A stretch of DNA of 5,938 nucleotides from Acidobacteriota bacterium (GTDB taxonomy: Bacteria > Acidobacteriota > Vicinamibacteria > Vicinamibacterales > CAVVIG01): contig QHWF01000816.1 of NCBI GenBank assembly GCA_003222455.1, positions 1 through 5,938 of the forward strand, given 5' to 3'. Shown here in pieces: positions 1-5,607 of this stretch. Numbering within the stretch: the stretch's first letter is position 1; each line of letters opens with the position of its first letter. The translations under genes and the position numbers were made by a program. A model generated the notes under the pieces. It worked only from the letters and a program-made list of their open reading frames with translations, was not told the DNA's origin and did not search any database.

Positions 1-1
1 C

Positions 2-886
2 GCGACGCATATCGAGTCGCTCGAGGCGATGGGTGCGCGGGTCGTGCCTGGTCCCGGCCACGTGCTCGAAGCGCCAGACGGCCTCCGGCCGACGTCGATG
101 TATCTCTACGAAGCGTCGGTGACCGGCACCGAGACGGCCCTTCTGGCCGCGGCTTGTGCCGCAGGCCGTTCGGAAATCCGTCATGCAGCGTGCGAGCCGC
201 ACGTCGCCGAGTTGTGTCATTTCCTCGAGAAGCTTGGCGTCGGGATCACCGGAGGCGGCACGCCCACGATTCGCGTGGACGGCGGAGGGAAGCTGCATGG
301 AGCGCAGCACCAGTTGTGGGGCGATTACGTGGAGGCCGGCAGCTGGGCTGTCGTCGCAGCGATTACCGGCGGCGAGATCGAAATCGATGCCGCGCGCGCG
401 GAGGACATGGAGGTGGTGGCCGCCGTCCTGAAACGGATGAAGATTCATTGTGTGATGGATGGGGAGATGTTCCGTGTGGAGCGATCACGTCCTCAGGCTG
501 CCGGGCGGATCACCACCGGGCTCTGGCCGGGATTTCCGAGCGATATGGTCAGCCTCGTCACCGTGCTCGCCACCCAGGCCGAGGGCCAGACGCTGATGCA
601 TGACTGGCTGTACGAGCTGCGGCTGTTCGCGCTCGAGCAGTTGAGCAGCATGAGCGCGGATCTGTTTCTCTGCGATCCGCACCGCATCATCGTCAGCGGC
701 CCGCGCCGCCTGCGCGGACGGCCGCTGGACAGCCGCGATCTGCGGTCGGGCATGGCGCTGATTGCGGCAGCGCTGGCGGCCGATGGGCAGAGCAAGCTGT
801 CGCCGCTCGAAATGGTGGAACGCGGCTATGGACGGCTCGTGGATCGATTGCAGGGTCTGGGGGCGAAGGTCGCGAAGCTCTCGTAG
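2..886 (+). CDS. murA: UDP-N-acetylglucosamine 1-carboxyvinyltransferase (MurA family), 5'-truncated by window edge
   Basis: This is an enolpyruvyl transferase of the MurA/EPSP-synthase fold. MurA transfers enolpyruvate from PEP to UDP-GlcNAc in the cytoplasm, the first committed step of peptidoglycan synthesis. The reading frame is open from base 2, before the first ATG at 29, and those codons (THIESLEAMGARV) match the MurA segment just after the catalytic-Cys loop. The gene therefore starts upstream, and about 294 of a usual ~420-450 residues are visible. Recognisable blocks are EASVTGTE, ACEPHVAELCHFL, the DYVEAGSW substrate region, WPGFPSDM (Asp codon 542-544, equivalent to the E. coli catalytic Asp305), ELRLFALEQL, CDPHR and DLRSGMAL (Arg codon 743-745, equivalent to Arg397), ending ERGYGRLVDRLQGLGA. 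The wording resembles the actinobacterial/acidobacterial type rather than E. coli MurA. The catalytic Cys/Asp115 and Lys22 positions are outside the window, so whether it is the main MurA or a paralogue cannot be decided. The stop is TAG at 884-886. Confidence 0.93.
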   Translation, partial: ATHIESLEAMGARVVPGPGHVLEAPDGLRPTSMYLYEASVTGTETALLAAACAAGRSEIRHAACEPHVAELCHFLEKLGVGITGGGTPTIRVDGGGKLHGAQHQLWGDYVEAGSWAVVAAITGGEIEIDAARAEDMEVVAAVLKRMKIHCVMDGEMFRVERSRPQAAGRITTGLWPGFPSDMVSLVTVLATQAEGQTLMHDWLYELRLFALEQLSSMSADLFLCDPHRIIVSGPRRLRGRPLDSRDLRSGMALIAAALAADGQSKLSPLEMVERGYGRLVDRLQGLGAKVAKLS

Positions 887-904
887 GAACGCGTCTGAGT
901 AATG
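884..904 (+). repeat. Partial copy of the REP-flank core at the murA stop
   Basis: TAGGAACGCGTCTGAGTAA (884-902) matches TAGGAGCGTGTCTGAGTAA (3626-3644) at 17 of 19 bases. The first three bases are the murA stop codon. The GTCTGAGTAATG part (893-904) also matches copy B on the minus strand (GTCCGAGTAATG). No GTAG hairpin follows here, so this is a headless or decayed copy. Confidence 0.5.
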
Positions 905-932
905 ACGACCGACGACCGAGAACACGAACCCC

Positions 933-960
933 AGCATCCTTCGTGGTTGCTACATTTTTT
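933..960 (+). terminator. Candidate intrinsic terminator after murA
   Basis: An imperfect stem (AGCA-T-CC at 933-939 pairing with GG-T-TGCT at 945-951, with a T/T mismatch and a 5-nt loop) is followed after ACA by six T residues (955-960). It lies 47 bp past the murA stop. The stem is short, so this is a weak to moderate call. The octamer inverted repeat just downstream could also stop transcription in this convergent gap. Confidence 0.4.
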
Positions 961-1054
961 GCCACGAAGACACGAAACCACGAAGAAGAAGCCTCTTCTG
1001 GATCATTGATCTTCGTGCGTTCTTCGTGTCTTCGTGTCTTCGTGACTTCGTGGC
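961..1054. repeat. Inverted-repeat element built from TTCGTGNN octamers
   Basis: The left end (961-976, GCCACGAAGACACGAA) and the complement of the right end (1039-1054) agree at 15 of 16 bases, so the element has near-perfect terminal inverted repeats. The right arm contains four tandem 8-mers, TTCGTGTC, TTCGTGTC, TTCGTGAC and TTCGTGGC (1023-1054), with another unit at 1012-1019. The left arm holds the same units in reverse (961-990), and a stray TTCGTGGT lies at 940-947. The centre (about 991-1010) is unrelated. It fills most of the gap between two convergent genes. Repeats of this CACGAAG type are, from memory, common in intergenic DNA of soil and sediment bacteria. Whether it is mobile, a terminator or a protein-binding site is unknown. 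Confidence 0.8.
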
Positions 1055-1102
1055 TGCATTGTTGGTGGGTGCATGTCGTGGGCTGGAAGCGGGTCCTGTT
1101 TC

Positions 1103-2878
1103 TCAAACATTCAGGATTTTTCCTCCTGCCACCGTAGCTCTATCCGCGTTCGCGCGAGGCGCTCCGGCGAGACCTCGATGAAGCTCGAAGAGCGGAGTCG
1201 GGCGCGAAGGTGCGGTCAAGTCGAGGACGCGGATGATGTGCGGCGTCAGCGTCAGAATGATGTCGGTCTGCTCTGTCGTCTTCTGCGTGTGCGCGAACAG
1301 CCGGCCGACCAGCGGAATATCGCTGATGCCCGGTACGCCCTGGAGAGATGTGCGCTCGTCGTCGCGAATCAATCCGGCGAGCATGTTCGTTTCGCCTTCG
1401 CGGAGGCGAATCACGGTGGTGATGTCGCGGTTGCCGAACGTCGGCAGACCGCCGAATCCTGTCCCGGAGATGCTGGTCACCCCAACATGTATCGCGAGCG
1501 TCACATCGTCGTCGTGATGCGTCCGCGGGGTGATGTCGATGTTCACGCCGATGTTCTGGTACTGAAAGGAGGTAAGCGGCTGCTGCGGTGTGCCGCCGGT
1601 GGCAAGCGGCGTGAAGATCGTCTGCGGCACCGGCACCTGCTCGCCGAAGGCCGCTTTCGCGGGCGAGCCATCCGAGGTCCTGAGTTGCGGATTCGCCAGG
1701 GTGCGGCTGTGCGCGTCGGTTTTCAGCAGACGGAAGTACAGCGTCGGCAGATTCGCGAACAGCACGTCGGCCTGTGAGAGGTTCCGCAGTTTCTGCAGCG
1801 TGATCACCGAGTTGGCGCCCTGATCGACGCCGACCGAGCTGCTGATGCCGGCGCCAGTAGTGGCAGCCGACCCCGAGGATGCGATCTGCAGGCCGTATTC
1901 CAGCAGCCTGGTGCGGTCCACTTCGAGCAGCTCGACGTCGATGATCACTTCGGGGCGGGCCTTGTCGATCGCGGAAATCACCCGCCCGGCCGCGGCAATC
2001 CGCTCCGGCGTGTCCTTGATGGTCAGCGCGTTCGTCCCGGTTGTCGGCGAAATGCGCCGGGCGTCGAGCACCATCCGCAGCAGGTCCATCGTCTCTTTGA
2101 GATCGACGTTGCTCAGATAGAACGTCCGGACGACCTCCTCCTCGTATTCGCGCCGCTTGGCCGGCGTGTCGGGAATCACCGCGACCGTCTTCGGCGCGGT
2201 CACGCGAAAGAACGTACGCGTGGCGCCGGCGACCGTGTTCAAGGAATCTTCGAGCGAGGCGTTCCGGAGATCGACCGTGATCGGGATTTCACGGAACAGC
2301 GGATCGAAGATCAGGCTGATGTTCGCCAGGCGGCTGATGGCCACGAAGACGTCACGGCTGCTGGCATCGCGGAACGTCAGCGTCGCCGGCATCTTCACGC
2401 CTTGCGGCAGATCGAGACCGGGCGGCGGTAAATCGCGCGCGCGCTCGATCAGGGTCTGCAGCTCGGTCTTTCCCGCCTGATGCACCGCGATTTTCGCCCG
2501 CAGCTTGTTGCGCGTGGCGCGCAGCTCCTGCTCGATATCGCCGTTGGTTGGATTCAGCTCGGCGGCGGCTTCGTATTCGACGAGGGCTTCGTCGAGCTTC
2601 GCGACGGCCGCGAGCCGGCGGCCTCGCGCATAGTGATCCTGCGACGCGCGGAGCTTCGTACGCTCGAGCGCGACCCGGGCGTCGATGTTGTTTGGATTCA
2701 AGCGGACGGCTCGGGTGTACTCCACGACCGCGCGGTCGTAGTCCTGCCGCCGTTCGGCATCGCGGCCCTGCCGCAGGGCGGCTGAGGCGGCGCAGCCGCC
2801 GACCGACAGCGCCACCGCGAGCGCCAGCCACACGCCCGTGCGACGGCCGCCGTCAGATGCGGGGGCTCTCGACGACAT
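1103..2878 (-). CDS. gspD: TPR-containing lipoprotein secretin (GspD/PilQ family)
   Basis: This is an outer-membrane secretin, the ring channel of type II secretion or type IV pilus systems. With the ATG at 2878 it has 591 residues. A signal peptide ends in the lipobox VGGC, with lipid-attached Cys29 followed by Ala rather than the inner-membrane-retention Asp. Two TPR-like units follow (about 35-65 and 79-112, each ending LNP.N), then a charged helix, an N0/STN-like domain (about 165-236), an N1/NolW domain (about 247-310), and the secretin domain (about 311-551). That last domain has the family signatures VPVPQTIF, NIGVNIDITP and VPGISDIPLVGRLF, and ends LTLTPHIIR. About 40 residues of low-complexity tail follow. 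The frame stays open to a TTG at 2905 with a poorly spaced AAGGA. I chose the ATG because it puts the signal peptide right at the start and overlaps the lolA stop by 26 bp, as in coupled translation. No other secretion-system genes are in view, so the gspD/pilQ distinction is unresolved and the symbol is family-level. Confidence 0.88.
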   Translation of the reverse strand: MSSRAPASDGGRRTGVWLALAVALSVGGCAASAALRQGRDAERRQDYDRAVVEYTRAVRLNPNNIDARVALERTKLRASQDHYARGRRLAAVAKLDEALVEYEAAAELNPTNGDIEQELRATRNKLRAKIAVHQAGKTELQTLIERARDLPPPGLDLPQGVKMPATLTFRDASSRDVFVAISRLANISLIFDPLFREIPITVDLRNASLEDSLNTVAGATRTFFRVTAPKTVAVIPDTPAKRREYEEEVVRTFYLSNVDLKETMDLLRMVLDARRISPTTGTNALTIKDTPERIAAAGRVISAIDKARPEVIIDVELLEVDRTRLLEYGLQIASSGSAATTGAGISSSVGVDQGANSVITLQKLRNLSQADVLFANLPTLYFRLLKTDAHSRTLANPQLRTSDGSPAKAAFGEQVPVPQTIFTPLATGGTPQQPLTSFQYQNIGVNIDITPRTHHDDDVTLAIHVGVTSISGTGFGGLPTFGNRDITTVIRLREGETNMLAGLIRDDERTSLQGVPGISDIPLVGRLFAHTQKTTEQTDIILTLTPHIIRVLDLTAPSRPTPLFELHRGLAGAPRANADRATVAGGKILNV

Positions 2879-3533
2879 CAACACCGCGCGGAATCTTGAA
2901 CGCAAATTCCTTGTCGGCTAATCCGACATTCTCCTTCAGATTGTCGAAGGCAAACGTCGATTGGCCGCCCTGCGCGTCCACCGTGACCAGTCCCCGGATG
3001 GCGAGCGTACCGGGGTCGATCACCAGGATCAGCCAATCGTAATCCCGCTGGCGGGTTTTGGGTATCAACTTGAGGGCCCGGGTGCCGGCGGGCATCCCGG
3101 CAGGGAGATCGACCAGCGACGGCGTGAAATCGCGCGTCAGGTTGCCCTTGCCGGTGAGGAACAGGGTCGGAGTCGTTGCCTGATCGTCGGCCGGCAGCGA
3201 CGAGATGATGACCTGCTTGTCCTGGGGCAGATACGAATACATTTTTGCCCCGTCGGACACGAACAGTTTCCGTTCGGGTGTCGTGTATTCCCAGCGCATC
3301 CTGCCCGGCTTCTTGACGAGCAGGTGCCCGCGTTCCGTGATCCGTTTCCGGAGCACACCGCCTTCGTAGGTATGAACGAAATCACTCGCAAAATCCTTGA
3401 TCCCGTCGTATTTCTTCTGCAGCGCCTGGGCGAGCTCCGGCGCGCCCGCATCGGCCGCGCGCGGCGCGGTGACGCCGCACACGCCCAGCAACAGCACCAT
3501 CAGGGCGCTGGCCGTCCGGTGACGCTCGCTCAT
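2853..3533 (-). CDS. lolA: LolA-like outer-membrane lipoprotein carrier protein
   Basis: LolA is the periplasmic chaperone that receives lipoproteins from LolCDE and carries them to the outer membrane. The chosen ATG at 3531-3533 gives 226 residues, close to the usual ~200-230. It begins with an N-terminal signal peptide: basic MSERHR, a hydrophobic stretch to about residue 20, and probable cleavage after AADA near 29. The mature part shows the LolA pattern: an amphipathic ELAQALQKKYDGIKDF helix, then GHLLVKKPGRMRWEY (about 69-83), a turn into KLFVSDGAKMYSYLPQDKQV, then LFLTGKGNL, a KLIPK strand and a FAFDNLKENVGL motif near the end. The frame extends upstream to 3653, but that stretch runs through hairpins and has no gene-like character. 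No good Shine-Dalgarno precedes the ATG; a 16-bp palindrome sits there instead. The stop lies inside the start of the secretin gene, indicating one transcript and probably translational coupling. It could instead be a LolA-fold paralogue with another cargo. Confidence 0.88.
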   Translation of the reverse strand: MSERHRTASALMVLLLGVCGVTAPRAADAGAPELAQALQKKYDGIKDFASDFVHTYEGGVLRKRITERGHLLVKKPGRMRWEYTTPERKLFVSDGAKMYSYLPQDKQVIISSLPADDQATTPTLFLTGKGNLTRDFTPSLVDLPAGMPAGTRALKLIPKTRQRDYDWLILVIDPGTLAIRGLVTVDAQGGQSTFAFDNLKENVGLADKEFAFKIPRGVDVVESPRI

Positions 3534-3594
3534 CAGCCGTGCTTGCACGGCATAAATGTGTACGAACATGACAAATTGGCCGTGCAACCACGGC
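3534..3594 (-). promoter_or_regulatory. Paired palindromes upstream of lolA-secretin operon (candidate operators/promoter region)
   Basis: A perfect palindrome GCCGTGC-TT-GCACGGC (3536-3551) ends 2 bp from the lolA ATG. A second, GCCGTG-CAAC-CACGGC (3579-3594), lies 43 bp away centre to centre, about four helical turns. The second matches the first at 15/16 when inverted. The 27 bp between them is AT-rich compared with its surroundings and is where a promoter would be expected. The best sigma70-like candidate on the minus strand is TTGCAC (3587-3582) and TACACA (3562-3557), but the 19-bp spacer is too long to be convincing. Two matched dyads around an AT-rich core look like operators of a dimeric regulator. 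An alternative is a 59-bp miniature repeat with 16-bp terminal inverted repeats. Confidence 0.4.
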
Positions 3595-3598
3595 TTAG

Positions 3599-3621
3599 CC
3601 GCGGCCGCACAGCGGCCGCGG
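3599..3621. repeat. Perfect 10-bp GC hairpin
   Basis: The arms CCGCGGCCGC (3599-3608) and GCGGCCGCGG (3612-3621) are perfectly complementary around an ACA loop, giving an extremely stable stem. It has no T tract on either side, so it is not a classical intrinsic terminator. It sits between the 3' end of the DUF2723 gene and the lolA regulatory region and may insulate them at the RNA level. Confidence 0.7.
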
Positions 3622-3624
3622 ATT

Positions 3625-3661
3625 CTAGGAGCGTGTCTGAGTAACATGAACACGCTCCTAG
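3625..3661. repeat. Perfect 12-bp inverted repeat at the 3' end of the DUF2723 gene
   Basis: The arms CTAGGAGCGTGT (3625-3636) and ACACGCTCCTAG (3650-3661) are exact reverse complements around a 13-nt loop. The right arm contains the TAG stop codon of the DUF2723 gene (minus strand, 3660-3658), so the stem would form at the very end of that transcript. No T run follows on the minus strand (AATCCGCGG), so rho-independent termination is possible but not typical. mRNA 3'-end protection is another reading. Confidence 0.7.
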
Positions 3662-3679
3662 TAGGCCGGCTTCGCCGGC
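3635..3679 (+). repeat. REP-like element, copy A (GTAG + hairpin)
   Basis: GTAG (3661-3664) is directly followed by the hairpin GCCGGC-TTC-GCCGGC (3665-3679). A GTAG or GTGG head followed at once by a hairpin is the hallmark of REP elements mobilised by RAYT tyrosine transposases. The 26-bp flank before GTAG (from GTCTGAGTAA at 3635) is also shared with copy B, so the repeat unit is about 45 bp. On the minus strand the loop reads GCGAAGC, a known unusually stable DNA mini-hairpin. Confidence 0.7.
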
Positions 3680-5595
3680 AGAAAACCCAATCTTTTCACT
3701 GATCGTGCGCGCGCAGCGCGCCTACAAGGAGTTCGTTCAGGCATTACTCGGACGATACCGGCGATGTAGGACGCGCGAAGGGCGCGGCCTTCGGCGTCGA
3801 ACGTCACGAAGCTGACACCTCGTTCCACAATCAACGTGTGCCGGCGGGCGGCGATCACGTGGCCGAAGCCCATCCGGCGGATCGTGTCGACCGACAACCA
3901 CGAGTCCATTCTCAGCTCAACCGGCACACCGCCGACCGCGACGCTCGCGCGAAACGGTCGATCCGAGCTCGTGCTGAAAGCAGGTGTGTCACCGGCCACT
4001 CCGGCCACGGCCGCGTAGTCCCGTTGAGCGAGGTGAACGGGTGTACCCGGACCGAGCTTCCGCAGCGCGACATCCAGATCCTGATCATCCACGTGGAACT
4101 CGGGTGACGGCTTCAAGACGCAGAGCGCATACCGCGTTCCGGCCGTCACGCCAGCCACCAGATCGCGGATCGAGGAAGCATCCTGCGCGCCGGGCGTGTA
4201 CGGATGTGACGTGAACAACGGACCGTATGCCGACTCCAGCATCGAGCGGGCGCGCCGCGTCAAGACAATGTCGCGATCGATCGCCTGATTGTCGGCGATG
4301 AGCGCCGGCGCGTAGAGCAACACGTCGGGCATCCGCGTGTAGGCCACCTCGGGCCGCATCGCCTGCGCGAAGTAGGACAGCCCATTCTGCACCTGCCAGT
4401 TCAGATCGGCGATGAGGATCGCGTGCTGATCGTCGAGGCCGTCCGTCATCGCCCGCAGGACGCCGGCCGGCCGATGATCGTCGCTGCGATCGAGCGCCGG
4501 GTAGTCGACATATGCGCGACCCAGCGCGTACACCATGAGGAGTGCCGCGGCCACCAGTGGCGCGCGCGCGCCGAACCGCCCCGCCGCGGTCACGCCGCAG
4601 CCGGCGAGCAGCGCAATGAACACGTGTGACGGAAGATAGAACACGTGCTTGTCGCCGACGTTGTAGCTGAATGCGAACACGAGATTCACCGCGAATGACA
4701 CGCCCAGCAACACCGCGCGGCGCCAGTCGCTGGATGCCAGGTGCGCCAGGCCGGCCACCGCCAGCGGTGTGGCGACGAGACCGAACTGCTGCCGGAGATC
4801 GAACCAGTACATCGCGAGATGATCGCTCAACATGTTGCGAGGCACGTTCATCACCATCGTGTCCCGCCAGTCGGACTTCGTGACGTCGAACCAGAAGTGC
4901 TGCAGCCCTTCCGCCAGGCTGCGCGGCGCCTCCGGCATCAGCCAGAGGGCGCGAAGGTTGCCGAGATACTGCAGGGCACCGGCCGCCGCGCACAGCACGG
5001 CCAGACCGGCAACGCGCGGCGTGAGCAGCGAGCGCCACCCGGCCGGCGCGGTGACGAGCAGGAACGCGGCGTAGGCGGGAGCGAGCAGAATCATCGACAG
5101 ATGATTGCCAAATCCCAGTGCGTAGCAGGCAAAGAACGACGCGAGCCGCCAGATCGTGGGCGCGGCCGCCCAGCGGAGCAGCAGCAGCAGCGTCAACGCG
5201 ACGAAGAGCGCGTGCAGCGCGTAGACTTCGGCGATGATCGCCTGGCTCCAGAACGTGTACGAAGCGGCGTAGAGCCATGCCGCCGCGGTCCCCGCGAGCG
5301 TCGACCCGGTCAGCTCGATGCCGGCGACCGTCAGCAGACCACAGGCAATCGCGCCCTGGATGGCGGACGCGAGGTTCAGTGCGTGGGCCGGCTCGGTCCC
5401 GGTCAGCCACACCAAGGCCCGGGCGATGGCGAAGTACAGCGGATAGCCTTTCCGCGGCGTGATGATCGGCGAACCGACGGTCGCTTGAAACGATCCGGTG
5501 TCGCCGAAATCGACGCCGGGGAGGAGGGTGGACCGATAGAGCGCGAACGCCGCGCAGCCAACGATCACAGCCGGTAGTAAGTCGCGGCGGCGCAT
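3658..5595 (-). CDS. DUF2723/TMEM260-like multi-pass membrane protein (putative GT-C-type glycosyltransferase)
   Basis: This is a 645-residue membrane protein of the DUF2723 family, related to TMEM260, a vertebrate protein O-mannosyltransferase, and to GT-C enzymes that use lipid-linked sugars. The bacterial role is generally unassigned. The N-terminal half has about 10-12 hydrophobic segments (from 7 to about 360). Family signatures are LYRSTLLPGVDFGDTGSF (20-36, the first extracytoplasmic loop with its acidic residues), GYPLYFAIARAL (50-61), FWSQAIIAEVYALHALF (115-131), GFGNHLSMILL (161-171) and YNVGDKHVFYLPSH (311-324). The C-terminal half (about 365-615) is soluble-looking. The usual family loop motif is of the WDSGEF kind; here the Glu position is Ser (GDTGSF) though the Asp is kept. 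The last ~31 codons (615-645, with tail CRRAARARSVKRLGFLPAKPAY) lie in REP-like DNA, so the native C-terminus was probably different. It begins 12 bp after the polX stop, without a clear Shine-Dalgarno, suggesting co-transcription. The specific substrate is unknown. Confidence 0.82.
   Translation of the reverse strand: MRRRDLLPAVIVGCAAFALYRSTLLPGVDFGDTGSFQATVGSPIITPRKGYPLYFAIARALVWLTGTEPAHALNLASAIQGAIACGLLTVAGIELTGSTLAGTAAAWLYAASYTFWSQAIIAEVYALHALFVALTLLLLLRWAAAPTIWRLASFFACYALGFGNHLSMILLAPAYAAFLLVTAPAGWRSLLTPRVAGLAVLCAAAGALQYLGNLRALWLMPEAPRSLAEGLQHFWFDVTKSDWRDTMVMNVPRNMLSDHLAMYWFDLRQQFGLVATPLAVAGLAHLASSDWRRAVLLGVSFAVNLVFAFSYNVGDKHVFYLPSHVFIALLAGCGVTAAGRFGARAPLVAAALLMVYALGRAYVDYPALDRSDDHRPAGVLRAMTDGLDDQHAILIADLNWQVQNGLSYFAQAMRPEVAYTRMPDVLLYAPALIADNQAIDRDIVLTRRARSMLESAYGPLFTSHPYTPGAQDASSIRDLVAGVTAGTRYALCVLKPSPEFHVDDQDLDVALRKLGPGTPVHLAQRDYAAVAGVAGDTPAFSTSSDRPFRASVAVGGVPVELRMDSWLSVDTIRRMGFGHVIAARRHTLIVERGVSFVTFDAEGRALRASYIAGIVRVMPERTPCRRAARARSVKRLGFLPAKPAY
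3707..3753 (-). repeat. REP-like element, copy B, inverted relative to copy A
   Basis: On the minus strand GTAG (3725-3722) is followed by GCGCGC-TGC-GCGCGC (3721-3707), the same layout as copy A: 4-nt head, 6-bp stem, 3-nt loop, 6-bp stem. The two stems differ at two positions on each arm, with the changes compensated, so base pairing is kept. The flank GTCCGAGTAA...TGAACGAACTCCTTGTAGG (3753-3721) aligns with the copy A flank at 25 of 31 positions with one 2-nt gap. The two copies face each other across 27 bp, as in a BIME. Copy B lies wholly inside the reading frame of the DUF2723 gene. Confidence 0.7.
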
Positions 5596-5607
5596 GAATC
5601 GCAGAGG

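Noticed and set aside
1012..1054. CRISPR-like tandem repeats
   Set aside because: The units are 8 bp with no spacers; this is a tandem octamer arm of an inverted repeat, not a CRISPR array.
1565..1573. Perfect Shine-Dalgarno-like AAAGGAGGT on the plus strand
   Set aside because: No start codon of a credible gene follows, and the bases encode conserved secretin residues on the other strand; coincidental.
1073..1777. Plus-strand open frame opposite the secretin gene
   Set aside because: It is antisense to a well-supported secretin, rich in Arg, with no family motifs; a GC-driven shadow.
3470..3485. Possible lipobox (LGVC) in the LolA signal peptide
   Set aside because: Val at the -1 position is unsuitable, and a standard signal peptidase I site (AADA) follows; LolA proteins are soluble and periplasmic.
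3534..3653. Longer lolA start at 3653
   Set aside because: The extra 40 codons run through hairpins and the regulatory region and would bury the signal peptide; the ATG at 3533 puts it at the N-terminus.
4741..5577. Plus-strand open frame of 278 codons opposite the DUF2723 gene
   Set aside because: Its composition is dominated by Arg, Gln and Glu from reverse-complement codons of a membrane protein; no domain is visible.
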